Counted from the stretch's first letter, positions 33,265 to 42,201 are shown. The stretch is DNA of 64,000 bases from Streptomyces sp. NBC_01341 (GCF_035946055.1 NZ_CP108364.1:4526001-4590000); one strand, 5' to 3'. Numbers and translations are program-made. The notes: generated by a model from the sequence alone, not told the origin.

Positions 33265-34452
33265 ATGCCGGGCCCTGCGCACCACCTGAAATCCCGCGGC
33301 CTCCGACGCGGGGCGGCCCTGACGTTGGTCTTCGCGAGCGTGCTGGCCACGGCGGCGGCCACGGGGTCGCTGCCCCGCGAGGGCGAGGAGGGCACGGAGA
33401 TAAAGGCCCGTGCCGTCTCCTCGACCGTCGGGTCCGTGGACCGCGAGGAGATCGCCGAGGCGGTCGCCGACGCCGAGGCCGACGGGAAATCGGGCAAGGA
33501 CGCGGCCGAGGAGGTCGTCAGCCGCAGCGGGGACCGCTGGGGCGCCGTCTACGACGAGCGCGAGTACGAGGACTTCGAGCGGTCCCTGGACGGTTCCTAC
33601 ACCGGGGTGGGCGTCTCCGCCCGCCGGTCGGTCCACGGGGACGTCACCGTCACGGGCGTACAGCCGGGCGGTCCCGCGGACCGCGCGGGCGTGCGCAAGG
33701 GCGACGTGCTGCGCACGGTCGACGGCCGCCCGGTCGGGAAGCGCCCCGTCGCCGAGGTCGTGGCGTTGCTGCGCGGGGACCGCACCGGTGCGGCCGAGGG
33801 GACCTCGGTGGCCCTCGGGCTGAGCCGCGGTGGCCGTGCCTGGAGCGCGGAGCTGCGCCGGGCCCGGCTCACCACGGACCCGGTCAGCGTCCGCAGGCTC
33901 GGCGCGAGCCCCTCCGCCGCCGTGCTGATCAAGGTCGCGGCCTTCACCAAGGGTGCGGGCACGGCGGTCCGCGACGCCGTGGACGACGTCCCGGGGGACG
34001 CCGGGATCCTCCTCGACCTCCGGGCCAATTCCGGCGGGCTGGTCACCGAGGCCGTGACCGCCTCCTCCGCCTTCCTGGACGGGGGGCTCGTCGCCACCTA
34101 CGACGTGCACGGGGAGCAGCGCGCGCTGTACGCCGAGCCGGGCGGGGACACCGAGCGGCCGGTCGTCGTCCTGGTGGACGGCGGGACGATGAGCGCGGCC
34201 GAGCTGCTGACCGGTGCGCTGCAGGACCGGGGGCGGGCGGTGACCGTGGGGTCGCGCACCTTCGGCAAGGGCTCCGTGCAGATGCCCAGCAAGCTGCCGG
34301 GGGGTTCGGTGGCCGAGCTGACCGTCGGCCACTACCGCACCCCCGCCGGCCGGAGCGTCGAGGGAAGGGGCATCACGCCGGACGTCGGGGCGGGCCCGGA
34401 GGCCCAGCAGCGGGGCGAGACGGTATTGAGTGGCCTCGGGGGTGGGTCGTAG
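33265..34452 (+). CDS. S41-family carboxy-terminal processing protease
   Basis: Signal-anchor (GAALTLVFASVLATAAATG), a helical N-terminal region, PDZ domain (VTVTGVQPGGPADRAGVRKGDVLRTVDG, about residues 115-150) and the S41 catalytic core. The core shows LLDLRANSGGLV, VVVLVDGGTMSAAELLTGAL with the nucleophile Ser, and GSRTFGKGSVQ with the general-base Lys. It acts outside the membrane on C-terminal ends of envelope proteins; substrates unknown, but synteny with ftsEX suggests cell-wall or division factors. ATG 33265 is 7 nt after TACACT (33252-33257), so it is probably leaderless and independently transcribed from ftsX. Confidence 0.93.
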   Translation: MPGPAHHLKSRGLRRGAALTLVFASVLATAAATGSLPREGEEGTEIKARAVSSTVGSVDREEIAEAVADAEADGKSGKDAAEEVVSRSGDRWGAVYDEREYEDFERSLDGSYTGVGVSARRSVHGDVTVTGVQPGGPADRAGVRKGDVLRTVDGRPVGKRPVAEVVALLRGDRTGAAEGTSVALGLSRGGRAWSAELRRARLTTDPVSVRRLGASPSAAVLIKVAAFTKGAGTAVRDAVDDVPGDAGILLDLRANSGGLVTEAVTASSAFLDGGLVATYDVHGEQRALYAEPGGDTERPVVVLVDGGTMSAAELLTGALQDRGRAVTVGSRTFGKGSVQMPSKLPGGSVAELTVGHYRTPAGRSVEGRGITPDVGAGPEAQQRGETVLSGLGGGS

Positions 34453-34470
34453 TGCGAAAATGACCGCACT

Positions 34471-34959
34471 ATGGCCAAGGAAAAAGACACCGGGCGCAAG
34501 ATGATCGCGCAGAACAAGAAGGCGCGGCACGACTACCACGTCCTCGACACCTACGAGTGCGGTCTCGTGCTCATGGGCACCGAGGTCAAGTCGCTGCGGA
34601 TGGGCAGGGCGTCGCTGGTCGACGGCTTCGTCCAGATCGACAACCACGAGGCGTGGCTCCACAACATCCACGTCCCCGAGTACGTGCAGGGCACCTGGAC
34701 CAACCACGCGGCCAAGCGCAAGCGCAAGCTGCTCCTGCACCGGGCCGAGATCGACAAGCTGGAGTCCAAGTCGCAGGAGACCGGCCACACGATCGTGCCG
34801 CTCGCCCTGTACTTCAAGGACGGCAGGGTCAAGGTCGAGATCGCGCTCGCGAAGGGCAAGAAGGAGTTCGACAAGCGCCAGACGCTGCGTGAGAAGCAGG
34901 ACACGCGGGAGACGAACCGCGCGATCGCGGCGGCCCGCCGGCGCCAGCGCCAGGGGTAG
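34471..34959 (+). CDS. smpB: SsrA-binding protein SmpB
   Basis: SmpB binds tmRNA and mimics part of a tRNA on stalled ribosomes. Visible are NKKARHDYHVLDTYECGLVLMGTEVKSLR at the N-terminus, GTWTNHAAKRKRKLLLHRAEI and the basic C-terminal tail (EKQDTRETNRAIAAARRRQRQG) that enters the mRNA channel. Length 162. No clear Shine-Dalgarno; gaaaat lies 9 nt before the ATG. Its RNA partner ssrA follows after 117 nt. Confidence 0.98.
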   Translation: MAKEKDTGRKMIAQNKKARHDYHVLDTYECGLVLMGTEVKSLRMGRASLVDGFVQIDNHEAWLHNIHVPEYVQGTWTNHAAKRKRKLLLHRAEIDKLESKSQETGHTIVPLALYFKDGRVKVEIALAKGKKEFDKRQTLREKQDTRETNRAIAAARRRQRQG

Positions 34960-34983
34960 CCGGGGCGCCGGCCCCGGGGCCAC

Positions 34984-35010
34984 GGGAATACGGTGGCATC
35001 CGTGCGCGTT
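34984..35010 (+). promoter_or_regulatory. SigR-type promoter upstream of ssrA
   Basis: GGGAAT (34984-34989), 18-nt spacer, GTT (35008-35010) followed by GG. This matches the sigma-R consensus (GGGAAT-18/19-GTT) for thiol-oxidative stress genes. A second, vegetative-type -10 (TAAATT, 35065-35070) lies 6 nt before the tmRNA 5' end. Confidence 0.6.
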
Positions 35011-35076
35011 GGTCACGTACGATGGGCCGTGCACCTCAGCGAAGGTGCGCGATGTGAACTGTTGTAAATTAAACAT

Positions 35077-35461
35077 GGGGATGATCGGTTTCGACAGCGG
35101 ATGTCGAGGCAGGGGAAGCGAGTCGAGGAAGCGACAATGATCTCGTAAACCATATGTCGCAAACAATAATCGCCACTTCTAAGCGCGATTCCTCCGCCTT
35201 CGCCCTCGCTGCCTAATTAGCAGCTAAGCGAAGACTCTGCGGAGTGTCAGCCCGGGGGTGATCCCGACCCGGATCCTGGCATCAACTAGGGATCTAAACT
35301 TCTGAGCCCGGTCACGGGGCTCTGAAGGAAATCTAACAGTGACTGGGCCTGTCGGAGGCTTGTTCGCGTGACCTCCGGGGCCGAGAAAAGCGCAGCGAAC
35401 TGCACTCGGAGAAGCCCTGGTTCTGCACCGTTGGACGCGGGTTCGATTCCCGCCATCTCCA
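35077..35461 (+). ncRNA. ssrA: Transfer-messenger RNA (tmRNA, SsrA)
   Basis: The acceptor arm GGGGATG (35077-35083) pairs with CATCTCC (35454-35460), and the T-loop region reads GGTTCGATTCC. The tag frame starts at GCC 35172 after ATAATC and ends at TAA 35214-35216, encoding ATSKRDSSAFALAA, a 14-residue degradation tag. The 3' end is followed by CA rather than CCA, so CCA is not fully encoded. Length about 385 nt is normal. An upstream GCA AAC at 35159 looks like a resume codon but runs into TAA after seven codons. Confidence 0.97.
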
Positions 35462-35477
35462 CAATTCCCATGTGAAC

Positions 35478-35518
35478 GAGGACCCCGTCGCCATTCGGTG
35501 ACGGGGTCCTCGTTTTTT
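35478..35518 (+). terminator. Rho-independent terminator of ssrA
   Basis: Perfect 12-bp stem GAGGACCCCGTC (35478-35489) and GACGGGGTCCTC (35500-35511), followed by GTTTTTT, one of the few true U-tract terminators in the window. Confidence 0.95.
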
Positions 35519-35525
35519 CGTGTGC

Positions 35526-36752
35526 TCAGGCTCGGCGGGTGCCGGCCACCGCCGTGGCCAGCGCCAGTGCCGCCGCGCACACCGGTACCGCGTAGCCCGT
35601 CGTCGTGCCGGCGTGCTCCACCGTCCAGCCTCCCGTCGCCGAGCCCGCCGCTATCCCGCCCAGCAGTGCGGTGACGGCGAGCGTCATGCCCTCGTTGAGC
35701 TGCGCTGGGGGCGTGAGCCGCTGGATCAGGGTCATGCCGGTGACCATGGTGGGCGCCGTGGCCGCTCCGGCCGCCAGCAGACCGCAGGCCAGGACGAGCA
35801 GGGAGTCCGTGGTCGTCGCCACGACGAGTGGCAGGGCCATCAGTACGGTCATGCCCGCCAGACAGAGCAGCAGCCTGCGGCGGATCGGGCCGGTGGGGCG
35901 CAGCGCGCCGTACATGAGTCCGGCGACGCAGGAACCGCCCGCCTGGAGTGCGAGGATCGCGCCTCCCGCGTGGGCGATGGAGACGACCTCCATGGCGCCG
36001 AACACCGCCCCCGTCGCGAGGAAGACGGCCATCAGGGCGGGGACTCCCGGGGTGCGCAGCGGAGAGGCGGCCCGGGCGCGGGGTGCCACCGGGGGTTCCG
36101 TCGCGCGCTGCGCCGCGAAGACGAGGACGCCGGTCATCAGGAGGACCGCCCCGGTGAGCGTGCCGGCCTCCGGGAAGAGCATCCCGCACAGGGATGCGGC
36201 GATGACCGGGCCGAGCATGAAGCACAGTTCGTCGACGGCCTGTTCGAAGGAGTTCGCGGTGTGCAGGGCCGCCGGATCGCCCCGGTGCAGATGTGCCCAG
36301 CGGGCGCGGGACATGCCGCCGGTGTTGGGGGTGGTGGCCGTGGCGGCGTACGCGGCGAAGAGCGTCCAGACCGGTGCGTCGTAGTGCACGCAGAGCAGCA
36401 GGGCGACGGAGCCGAGCGTGGCGAACGCGGTGGCCGGTACGGCGACCCTCGCCTGCCCGTACCTGTCGACGAGCCGTGCCGTCCAGGGGGCGACGACGGC
36501 CGTCGCGGCCAGCCCGGTCGCGGTGACGGCACCGGCCAGGGCGTACGAACCGTGGGCCGCGGCGATCATGATGACGGCGCTGACACTGAACATCCCCATG
36601 GGGAGCCGGGCGACGAGGTTGCCGGCGGTGAAGGCCCGCGCGCCGGGGGTGGTGAGCAGGCGGATGTAGGGATTGCCCGCCCCGGCGGAGAAGGGGGCGG
36701 CGGGGACGCCGGGGGGCGTCCCGGTGGACGGGGCGGCGGTTTCGTGGGGCAC
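35526..36752 (-). CDS. MFS transporter, probable drug exporter, ~408 aa
   Basis: Twelve predicted membrane segments with the MFS loop-2/3 signature ATAVVAPWTARLVDRYGQARV (GXXXDRXGR-type) in the N-half. Polar helices PNTGGMSRARW and ANSFEQAVDELCFMLGPV resemble actinobacterial efflux MFS proteins. GTG 36752 is preferred: it follows gaggctggaggc and starts just before the first helix, whereas the longer frame runs into the divergent regulator. It is divergent from a LysR gene 83 nt away, a classic arrangement in which the LysR protein controls the exporter. Substrate unknown. Confidence 0.85.
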   Translation of the reverse strand: MPHETAAPSTGTPPGVPAAPFSAGAGNPYIRLLTTPGARAFTAGNLVARLPMGMFSVSAVIMIAAAHGSYALAGAVTATGLAATAVVAPWTARLVDRYGQARVAVPATAFATLGSVALLLCVHYDAPVWTLFAAYAATATTPNTGGMSRARWAHLHRGDPAALHTANSFEQAVDELCFMLGPVIAASLCGMLFPEAGTLTGAVLLMTGVLVFAAQRATEPPVAPRARAASPLRTPGVPALMAVFLATGAVFGAMEVVSIAHAGGAILALQAGGSCVAGLMYGALRPTGPIRRRLLLCLAGMTVLMALPLVVATTTDSLLVLACGLLAAGAATAPTMVTGMTLIQRLTPPAQLNEGMTLAVTALLGGIAAGSATGGWTVEHAGTTTGYAVPVCAAALALATAVAGTRRA

Positions 36753-36835
36753 GCCTCCAGCCTCGGGGCGGGCACTCCGGACCGTCCAACACCTGCACGG
36801 GTCCCATTCACGCACTCCTGTTGTAAATTTGCCGC

Positions 36836-37807
36836 GTGCCATCCCACGACACCGACCCCCGGCTCCTGCGCGCCTTCGTCGCCGTGGCCGAGGACTTGCA
36901 CTTCACCCGTGCCGCCGCCCGTCTCTACGTGGCACAGCAGGCGCTGAGCCGGGACATCCGCCGGCTGGAGCGTGAACTGGGCCGCGAGCTCTTCGTGCGC
37001 ACCACACGGCAGGTGTCGCTCACCGAGGACGGGGAGCGTCTGCTTCCCCTCGCCCGGCGGGTGCTCAGTGCCCATGCCGGACTGACGGCGGCCTTCTCGG
37101 GCCCGGAACACCGGCCGCTGCTCGTCGACCTGAACACCGACGGGATGACCGCCGCCCGCGTTCTGGCCCGCGCGCGGGAGCTCGCGCCGGAGTGCGAGCT
37201 GATGGCGCGCTTCGAGAGCGGGCTCACCTGGGCGGCCGGAGAAGTGCTCGCCGGCCGGCTCGACGTGTCCTTCGGCCGGGCCGCCGGACTGAGTCCCGCG
37301 GTGCTCGCCGGGCTGCGCGTACAGCCCGTGCGGTACGAGCCGATGGCCGTTCTCCTGCCCCGCGATCACCCGCTCGCCCGGCAGGAGACGGTCGCGATGA
37401 GTGATCTGGCCGGCGAAACCGTCTACGCGGGGGCGGGCAATACGCGCACGCTGGAGTGGACGGACCTCGCGGCGCTGCTTTTCGCGGAGTGGGACGTCGT
37501 CCTTGCTCCGCCCGCGCCGCTCGCTGTGGGAGTGGCCGAATTTCAACGGGTCATGGCGAAGAACGGCAACCCCGTACTGGCCGTATGCGGCTTTCCGCCC
37601 CTGCCTGGAACGGTTCTGCGCCCCCTCGTGCGTCCGGTGCCGCTGTCCCCGCTCCTGATGGTGTGGCGCAAGGGCATCGACCACCCGGGGCTGGCCGCTC
37701 TGCGCGCGGCGGTGGCCGAACTAGCTGCGACGGAAGGCTGGATGGCCCGACCACCGAAGTCGTGGTTGCCCGGAATGGATGCGTCACTCATGTGTCACCG
37801 TTCATGA
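36836..37807 (+). CDS. LysR-family transcriptional regulator
   Basis: The N-terminal winged helix reads LLRAFVAVAEDLHFTRAAARLYVAQQALSRDIRRLERELGRELFVR, the standard LysR HTH, followed by a periplasmic-binding-protein-like effector domain to residue about 300. Length 323. GTG start lies 6 nt after TAAATT (36824-36829), so it may be leaderless. The 83-nt gap to the divergent MFS gene should contain its operator; TTGTAAATT there is AT-rich and is the likely RNA-polymerase/LysR contact. Effector unknown. Confidence 0.92.
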   Translation: MPSHDTDPRLLRAFVAVAEDLHFTRAAARLYVAQQALSRDIRRLERELGRELFVRTTRQVSLTEDGERLLPLARRVLSAHAGLTAAFSGPEHRPLLVDLNTDGMTAARVLARARELAPECELMARFESGLTWAAGEVLAGRLDVSFGRAAGLSPAVLAGLRVQPVRYEPMAVLLPRDHPLARQETVAMSDLAGETVYAGAGNTRTLEWTDLAALLFAEWDVVLAPPAPLAVGVAEFQRVMAKNGNPVLAVCGFPPLPGTVLRPLVRPVPLSPLLMVWRKGIDHPGLAALRAAVAELAATEGWMARPPKSWLPGMDASLMCHRS

Positions 37808-37960
37808 ACAACAGGTGATATCCGGCATCTCCAAGGGCGGCGTGCGCTACATTCGGTGCTTCGGGTGCGCGGTGACAAGTGATGCGCGGACGGGGTGGGG
37901 GCCCTGTTCGTTGGCAAGATTCCAGTCATTCCCGCGCACCTGCTTCATTGAGTGGGGGAA

Positions 37961-38632
37961 GTGGCAACACCTGTGGAAAATTGGCGTGAAGGTACCCGAA
38001 CCGGGCATACCCACGAGCCGAACGACGTCACCGTCCAGCTTGACGGACTAGGACGTCAGCTCTCCGAACTGCCCGTCGAACCCGGCCCGCCGGCGCCTTC
38101 CGACGGCCCGGTGTTCGTCGACGAGAGCGGCCGCCGCAGCAAGACCTACCGGCGGGTGGGCTGGGTGCTCGCCGCGATCTGCGCCGTCTACGCGGTGACG
38201 CTGGTCGCCGCCGTGCTCGGGGGGAACTCCAGCGCTCCCTGGCTGCCGCTCTCCGGGCAGGACGAGAAGCGCGCGGAGAAGGCCGAGGTCCGGCCGGCGC
38301 CCAGTGAGAAGGCCGTCTCGGCGGCCCCGGGGGCCACGCCGCCGCCCGGCGCGTCCGCCACGGTCTCCGGTGTCCCCGGTGCGACTCCGTCGCCGGGCGC
38401 CTCCAGGCCCGGCGTGACGGCCGTGCCCGGCGCGAGTGCCTCGGCCTCCGCGTCCGTGAAGCCGCCTCGGAACAACACCTCCTCGGCTCCCGCCCCGGGC
38501 AACTCGGCCTCCGTACCGCCGGCCGTTGAGACGTCCGCGCCGGCCACCGTCGCCCCGCCCGTCGAGGAGAGCCCGCCGACGTCCCCGGATCCCACGGAAT
38601 CCCCGGTGCAACCACAAGAAGGCGCTCAGTAG
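37961..38632 (+). CDS. matA: MatA-like membrane protein of the MatAB polymer system
   Basis: A cytoplasmic N-terminus of about 65 residues, one membrane segment (VGWVLAAICAVYAVTLVAAVLGG) and a long extracellular Pro/Ala/Ser/Thr-rich tail. No catalytic motif seen. It ends directly against the ATG of matB (TAGATG), so the two are co-translated. By position and partner I assign it to matA of Streptomyces (SCO2963 as I recall), required with matB for hyphal aggregation through a poly-beta-1,6-GlcNAc-type polymer. Start uncertain: GTG at 37952, 37961 or 37973 are all in frame; gggggaa at 37954-37960 would best serve 37973. Confidence 0.72.
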   Translation: MATPVENWREGTRTGHTHEPNDVTVQLDGLGRQLSELPVEPGPPAPSDGPVFVDESGRRSKTYRRVGWVLAAICAVYAVTLVAAVLGGNSSAPWLPLSGQDEKRAEKAEVRPAPSEKAVSAAPGATPPPGASATVSGVPGATPSPGASRPGVTAVPGASASASASVKPPRNNTSSAPAPGNSASVPPAVETSAPATVAPPVEESPPTSPDPTESPVQPQEGAQ

Positions 38633-40831
38633 ATGACAACCCCCGCCCCGCGGGGCAGGCACAACCGGAAGAAGAAGCGGACCGTCCGGCGCAGGCTTCC
38701 CATGCGCTATCTGCTTCCGTCGCTCCTTCTTGTGGCCCTGCTCGCCATGCTCATGCTGCGCGGTTACGTGCACAGCGAGATCCTCGCCGACCACCGCATC
38801 CAGGCGCCGGCTCCCACCTCCCAGGTGCCCGACGACGTGCTCGAGGGCGGTCCGGTCATCGACGCCCGGGCGAAGGGCGAACGCGCCGAGACGCTGCGCA
38901 TACCCGATCACAAGATCGTCCTGACCTTCGACGACGGCCCCGACCCCGTCTGGACCCCGCGGGTCCTGGACGAGCTCAAGAAGCAGCACGCGCACGGGGT
39001 CTTCTTCGTCACCGGCACCATGGCCTCCCGCTACCCGGGACTGGTCAAGCGGATGGTCGACGAGGGGCACGAGGTCGGGCTGCACACCTTCAACCACCCC
39101 GACCTCTCCTTCCAGTCCACCAGCCGCATCGACTGGGAGCTGTCCCAGAACCAACTGGTACTCGCGGGTGCCGCCGGCATCCGGACGTCCCTGTTCCGGC
39201 CGCCGTACTCCTCGTTCGCCGACGCCATGGACAACAAGTCCTGGCCGGTGACGCAGTACATCGGCAGCCGCGGCTACCTCACCGTCGTGAACGACACGGA
39301 CAGTGAGGACTGGAAGCGTCCCGGCGTCGAGGCGATCATCGAGCGGGCCACGCCGAAGAACGGCAAGGGCGCCCTCATCCTCATGCACGACTCGGGCGGC
39401 AACCGGTCCCAGACCGTCACCGCCCTGGGCAAGTTCCTCCCGCAGATGCGGGAGCGCGGCTACGACTTCACCAACCTCACGACGGCGCTCGGCGCCCCCA
39501 GCGCGCACACCCCCGTCACCGGGCTCGCGCTCTGGAAGGGCAAGGCGTTCGTCGGAGCCGTCGAGATCTCCGAGAACGTCACCGGTGTTCTGGTGGTCGG
39601 GCTCGCCGTCATCGGTGTCCTGGTGATGGTCCGCTTCGGGCTGATGCTGCTGCTCTCCTTCCTGCACGCCAGGAAGGTGCGCCGCAAGGACTTCAGCTGG
39701 GGTGAGCCGTTCACCCGGCCCGTGTCGGTCCTGGTCCCCGCGTACAACGAGCGGGAGTGCATCGAGGCCACCGTGAGGTCGCTGGTGGCCAGCGACTACC
39801 CGATCGAGGTCATCGTCATCGACGACGGCTCGACGGACGGTACGGCCGACCTGGTCGAGGCGATGTGGATCCCGAACGTCCGTGTCGTCCGGCAGCGCAA
39901 CGCCGGCAAGCCCGCTGCCCTCAACAACGGCATCGCGAAAGCCCGTTACGACATCGTCGTGATGATGGACGGCGACACGGTGTTCGAGCCCACCACGGTG
40001 CGCGAGCTCGTGCAGCCGTTCGCGGACACCCGGGTCGGCGCCGTCGCCGGCAACGCGAAGGTCGGCAACCGTGACTCGCTGATCGGCGCCTGGCAGCACA
40101 TCGAGTACGTCATGGGTTTCAACCTCGACCGCCGCATGTACGACCTCCTGGGCTGCATGCCCACCATCCCCGGCGCGGTCGGGGCCTTCCGCAGGACCGC
40201 GCTGGACCGCATCGGCGGCATGAGCGAGGACACCCTCGCCGAGGACACCGACGTCACCATGGCCCTGCACCGCGACGGCTGGCGCGTCGTCTACGCCGAG
40301 AACGCCCGTGCGTGGACCGAGGCCCCGGAGTCCGTGCAGCAGCTGTGGTCGCAGCGCTACCGCTGGTCGTACGGCACGATGCAGGCCATCTGGAAGCACC
40401 GCCGCGCCGTCATCGAGCGGGGACCCTCGGGCCGCTTCGGACGCGTGGGTCTGCCGTTCGTCTCCCTGTTCATGGTCGTCGCCCCGCTGCTCGCGCCCCT
40501 GATCGACGTCTTCCTCCTCTACGGACTGGTCTTCGGACCCACCGGGAAGACGGTCGCGGCCTGGTTCGGAGTCCTCCTGGTGCAGGCCGTCTGCGCCGCC
40601 TACGCCTTCCGGCTCGACAAGGAACGCATGACCCACCTGATCTCCCTGCCCCTCCAGCAGGTCCTCTACCGGCAGCTGATGTACGTCGTGCTGCTCCAGT
40701 CCTGGATCACCGCTCTGACCGGCGGCCGGCTGCGCTGGCAGAAGCTGCGCCGGACCGGTGTGGTGGAAGCGCCCGGGGGTACGCAGGCGCGTCGCACGGA
40801 GTCCGACAGGGACCGGAGGCCGGTGGCATGA
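38633..40831 (+). CDS. matB: MatB: polysaccharide deacetylase fused to processive GT2 synthase, 732 aa
   Basis: After an N-terminal membrane anchor (LLPSLLLVALLAMLML) comes an extracellular NodB deacetylase domain (IVLTFDDGPDP metal Asp, LHTFNHPD metal His pair, LFRPPYSSF, LILMHDSGG). A membrane segment (GVLVVGLAVIGVLVMV) leads to a cytoplasmic GT2 domain with IDDGSTDG, MMDGDT, LAEDTDVT and the processive-synthase motif QRYRW; C-terminal membrane segments form the export channel. This is the PgaC/IcaA plus PgaB/IcaB logic in one chain: synthesis, export and partial de-N-acetylation of poly-GlcNAc. The acyltransferase gene overlaps its stop (ATGA). Confidence 0.9.
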   Translation: MTTPAPRGRHNRKKKRTVRRRLPMRYLLPSLLLVALLAMLMLRGYVHSEILADHRIQAPAPTSQVPDDVLEGGPVIDARAKGERAETLRIPDHKIVLTFDDGPDPVWTPRVLDELKKQHAHGVFFVTGTMASRYPGLVKRMVDEGHEVGLHTFNHPDLSFQSTSRIDWELSQNQLVLAGAAGIRTSLFRPPYSSFADAMDNKSWPVTQYIGSRGYLTVVNDTDSEDWKRPGVEAIIERATPKNGKGALILMHDSGGNRSQTVTALGKFLPQMRERGYDFTNLTTALGAPSAHTPVTGLALWKGKAFVGAVEISENVTGVLVVGLAVIGVLVMVRFGLMLLLSFLHARKVRRKDFSWGEPFTRPVSVLVPAYNERECIEATVRSLVASDYPIEVIVIDDGSTDGTADLVEAMWIPNVRVVRQRNAGKPAALNNGIAKARYDIVVMMDGDTVFEPTTVRELVQPFADTRVGAVAGNAKVGNRDSLIGAWQHIEYVMGFNLDRRMYDLLGCMPTIPGAVGAFRRTALDRIGGMSEDTLAEDTDVTMALHRDGWRVVYAENARAWTEAPESVQQLWSQRYRWSYGTMQAIWKHRRAVIERGPSGRFGRVGLPFVSLFMVVAPLLAPLIDVFLLYGLVFGPTGKTVAAWFGVLLVQAVCAAYAFRLDKERMTHLISLPLQQVLYRQLMYVVLLQSWITALTGGRLRWQKLRRTGVVEAPGGTQARRTESDRDRRPVA

Positions 40832-42189
40832 CCGATCCGGACCGATCTCGGCAGGACGCTCGCGACGGCGGCTCCTGGCCGCCCCCCGAGGACCGGTGGG
40901 CACCGTCACAGCAGGTCAGCGTCCACCCGGCGCACGCCGGTGCCCCGTACACCCCGCTGCCCGCACCCCCCGCTCCCTGGCCCGGCTCCGTCCCCGCCCC
41001 GGCGGTGTCACCGGAGCAGCCGCCGGAGGTTCCGGACATCGCGGACGGGACCCCGGCGGCCCGGTCCAAGCCCGGCCGCGACCGGTACCTCGACGTGCTC
41101 AGGGCCGTGGCCCTCGTCCGTGTCGTGGTCTTCCACCTCTTCGGCTGGGCCTGGCTCACCGTCCTCTTCCCGTCCATGGGCGTGATGTTCGCCCTGGCCG
41201 GATCACTGATGGCACGCTCCCTGTCCCGCCCGGCCGCAGGAGTCATCCGCGGCCGCCTGCGCCGTCTGCTCCCCCCGATGTGGGCCTTCTCGCTCGTCGT
41301 CGTGCCGGTGATGTTCGCGCTGAGCTGGAAGCCCGTCCGGGAGGAGGGGCTGTGGTGGTTCGTCAAGCTCGGCAGCTACGTCCTGCCGCTCGGCTCGCCG
41401 CCCTATCCGGAGGAGAGCGGTTCTGAGGGCGGATGGCTGGAGCTGAGCTGGGCGGACCAGGCGGCGGGTCCGCTCTGGTACATCCGCGCCTACCTTCTGT
41501 TCGTGCTCGCCTCGCCCCTGCTGCTCAAGGCCTTCCGCAGGCTTCCGTGGGTCACGCTGCCGGCCCCGGTCGCCCTCACCGCCGTGATCGGCACCGGACT
41601 CGTGACGGTGCCCGGCACCTTCGGCGAGGGGCTGCTCGACTTCGCCGTGTTCGGTTCCTGCTGGATCCTGGGCTTCGCCCACAACGACGGTCTGCTGAAG
41701 GAGGTCCCGCGCTACCTCGCGGTGTCATCCGCGGCGATCGTGATGGGCTTCGGCCTGTGGTGGGCCTCCGGCCACCTCACCGAGGAGGGCTGGAACCTCG
41801 ACGAGATCCCGCTCGCCCAGGCGACCTGGTCCCTCGGGTTCTGTGCGATCCTCCTCGTCTACGCACCGTCGTGGCAGAAGCTCCCCGGCAGGCTCGCCGG
41901 GTGGGACGGCTTCGTGACGCTGGCCAACAACAGGGCCGTGACGATCTATCTCTGGCACAACCTGCTGCTGATCCCGGCAGCGCACCTGGTGGACGAGCTC
42001 TGGGCCGTCCCGTGGTTCGGCGACACCTTCGGCACGTACATAGAGCAGTCGTACGAGGTGCTGGTCCTGATCGCTGTCTGGCCCCTGATCGGGCTGGCGA
42101 TCGTCGCGTTCGGCTGGGTCGAGGACGTCGCCGCGAAACGCCGGCCCCGGCTGTGGCCGAACGGGGCGGGGCGGGTCCGCAAGGCCTGA
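40828..42189 (+). CDS. Acyltransferase-3 family membrane protein, 453 aa
   Basis: After a disordered Pro-rich N-terminus (about 75 residues) the protein has about ten membrane helices with the family start RDRYLDVLRAVALVRVVVFHLFGWAW (Arg and His of the acyl-transfer motif), GRLRRLLPPMWAFSL, and NNRAVTIYLWHNLLLIPA. Members O-acylate cell-surface sugars using cytoplasmic acyl-CoA. The ATGA overlap with matB implies the same operon, so it may modify the MatAB polymer; this is inference. A hairpin terminator follows. Confidence 0.85.
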   Translation: MTDPDRSRQDARDGGSWPPPEDRWAPSQQVSVHPAHAGAPYTPLPAPPAPWPGSVPAPAVSPEQPPEVPDIADGTPAARSKPGRDRYLDVLRAVALVRVVVFHLFGWAWLTVLFPSMGVMFALAGSLMARSLSRPAAGVIRGRLRRLLPPMWAFSLVVVPVMFALSWKPVREEGLWWFVKLGSYVLPLGSPPYPEESGSEGGWLELSWADQAAGPLWYIRAYLLFVLASPLLLKAFRRLPWVTLPAPVALTAVIGTGLVTVPGTFGEGLLDFAVFGSCWILGFAHNDGLLKEVPRYLAVSSAAIVMGFGLWWASGHLTEEGWNLDEIPLAQATWSLGFCAILLVYAPSWQKLPGRLAGWDGFVTLANNRAVTIYLWHNLLLIPAAHLVDELWAVPWFGDTFGTYIEQSYEVLVLIAVWPLIGLAIVAFGWVEDVAAKRRPRLWPNGAGRVRKA

Positions 42190-42201
42190 GTGCCCGCGGC
42201 G

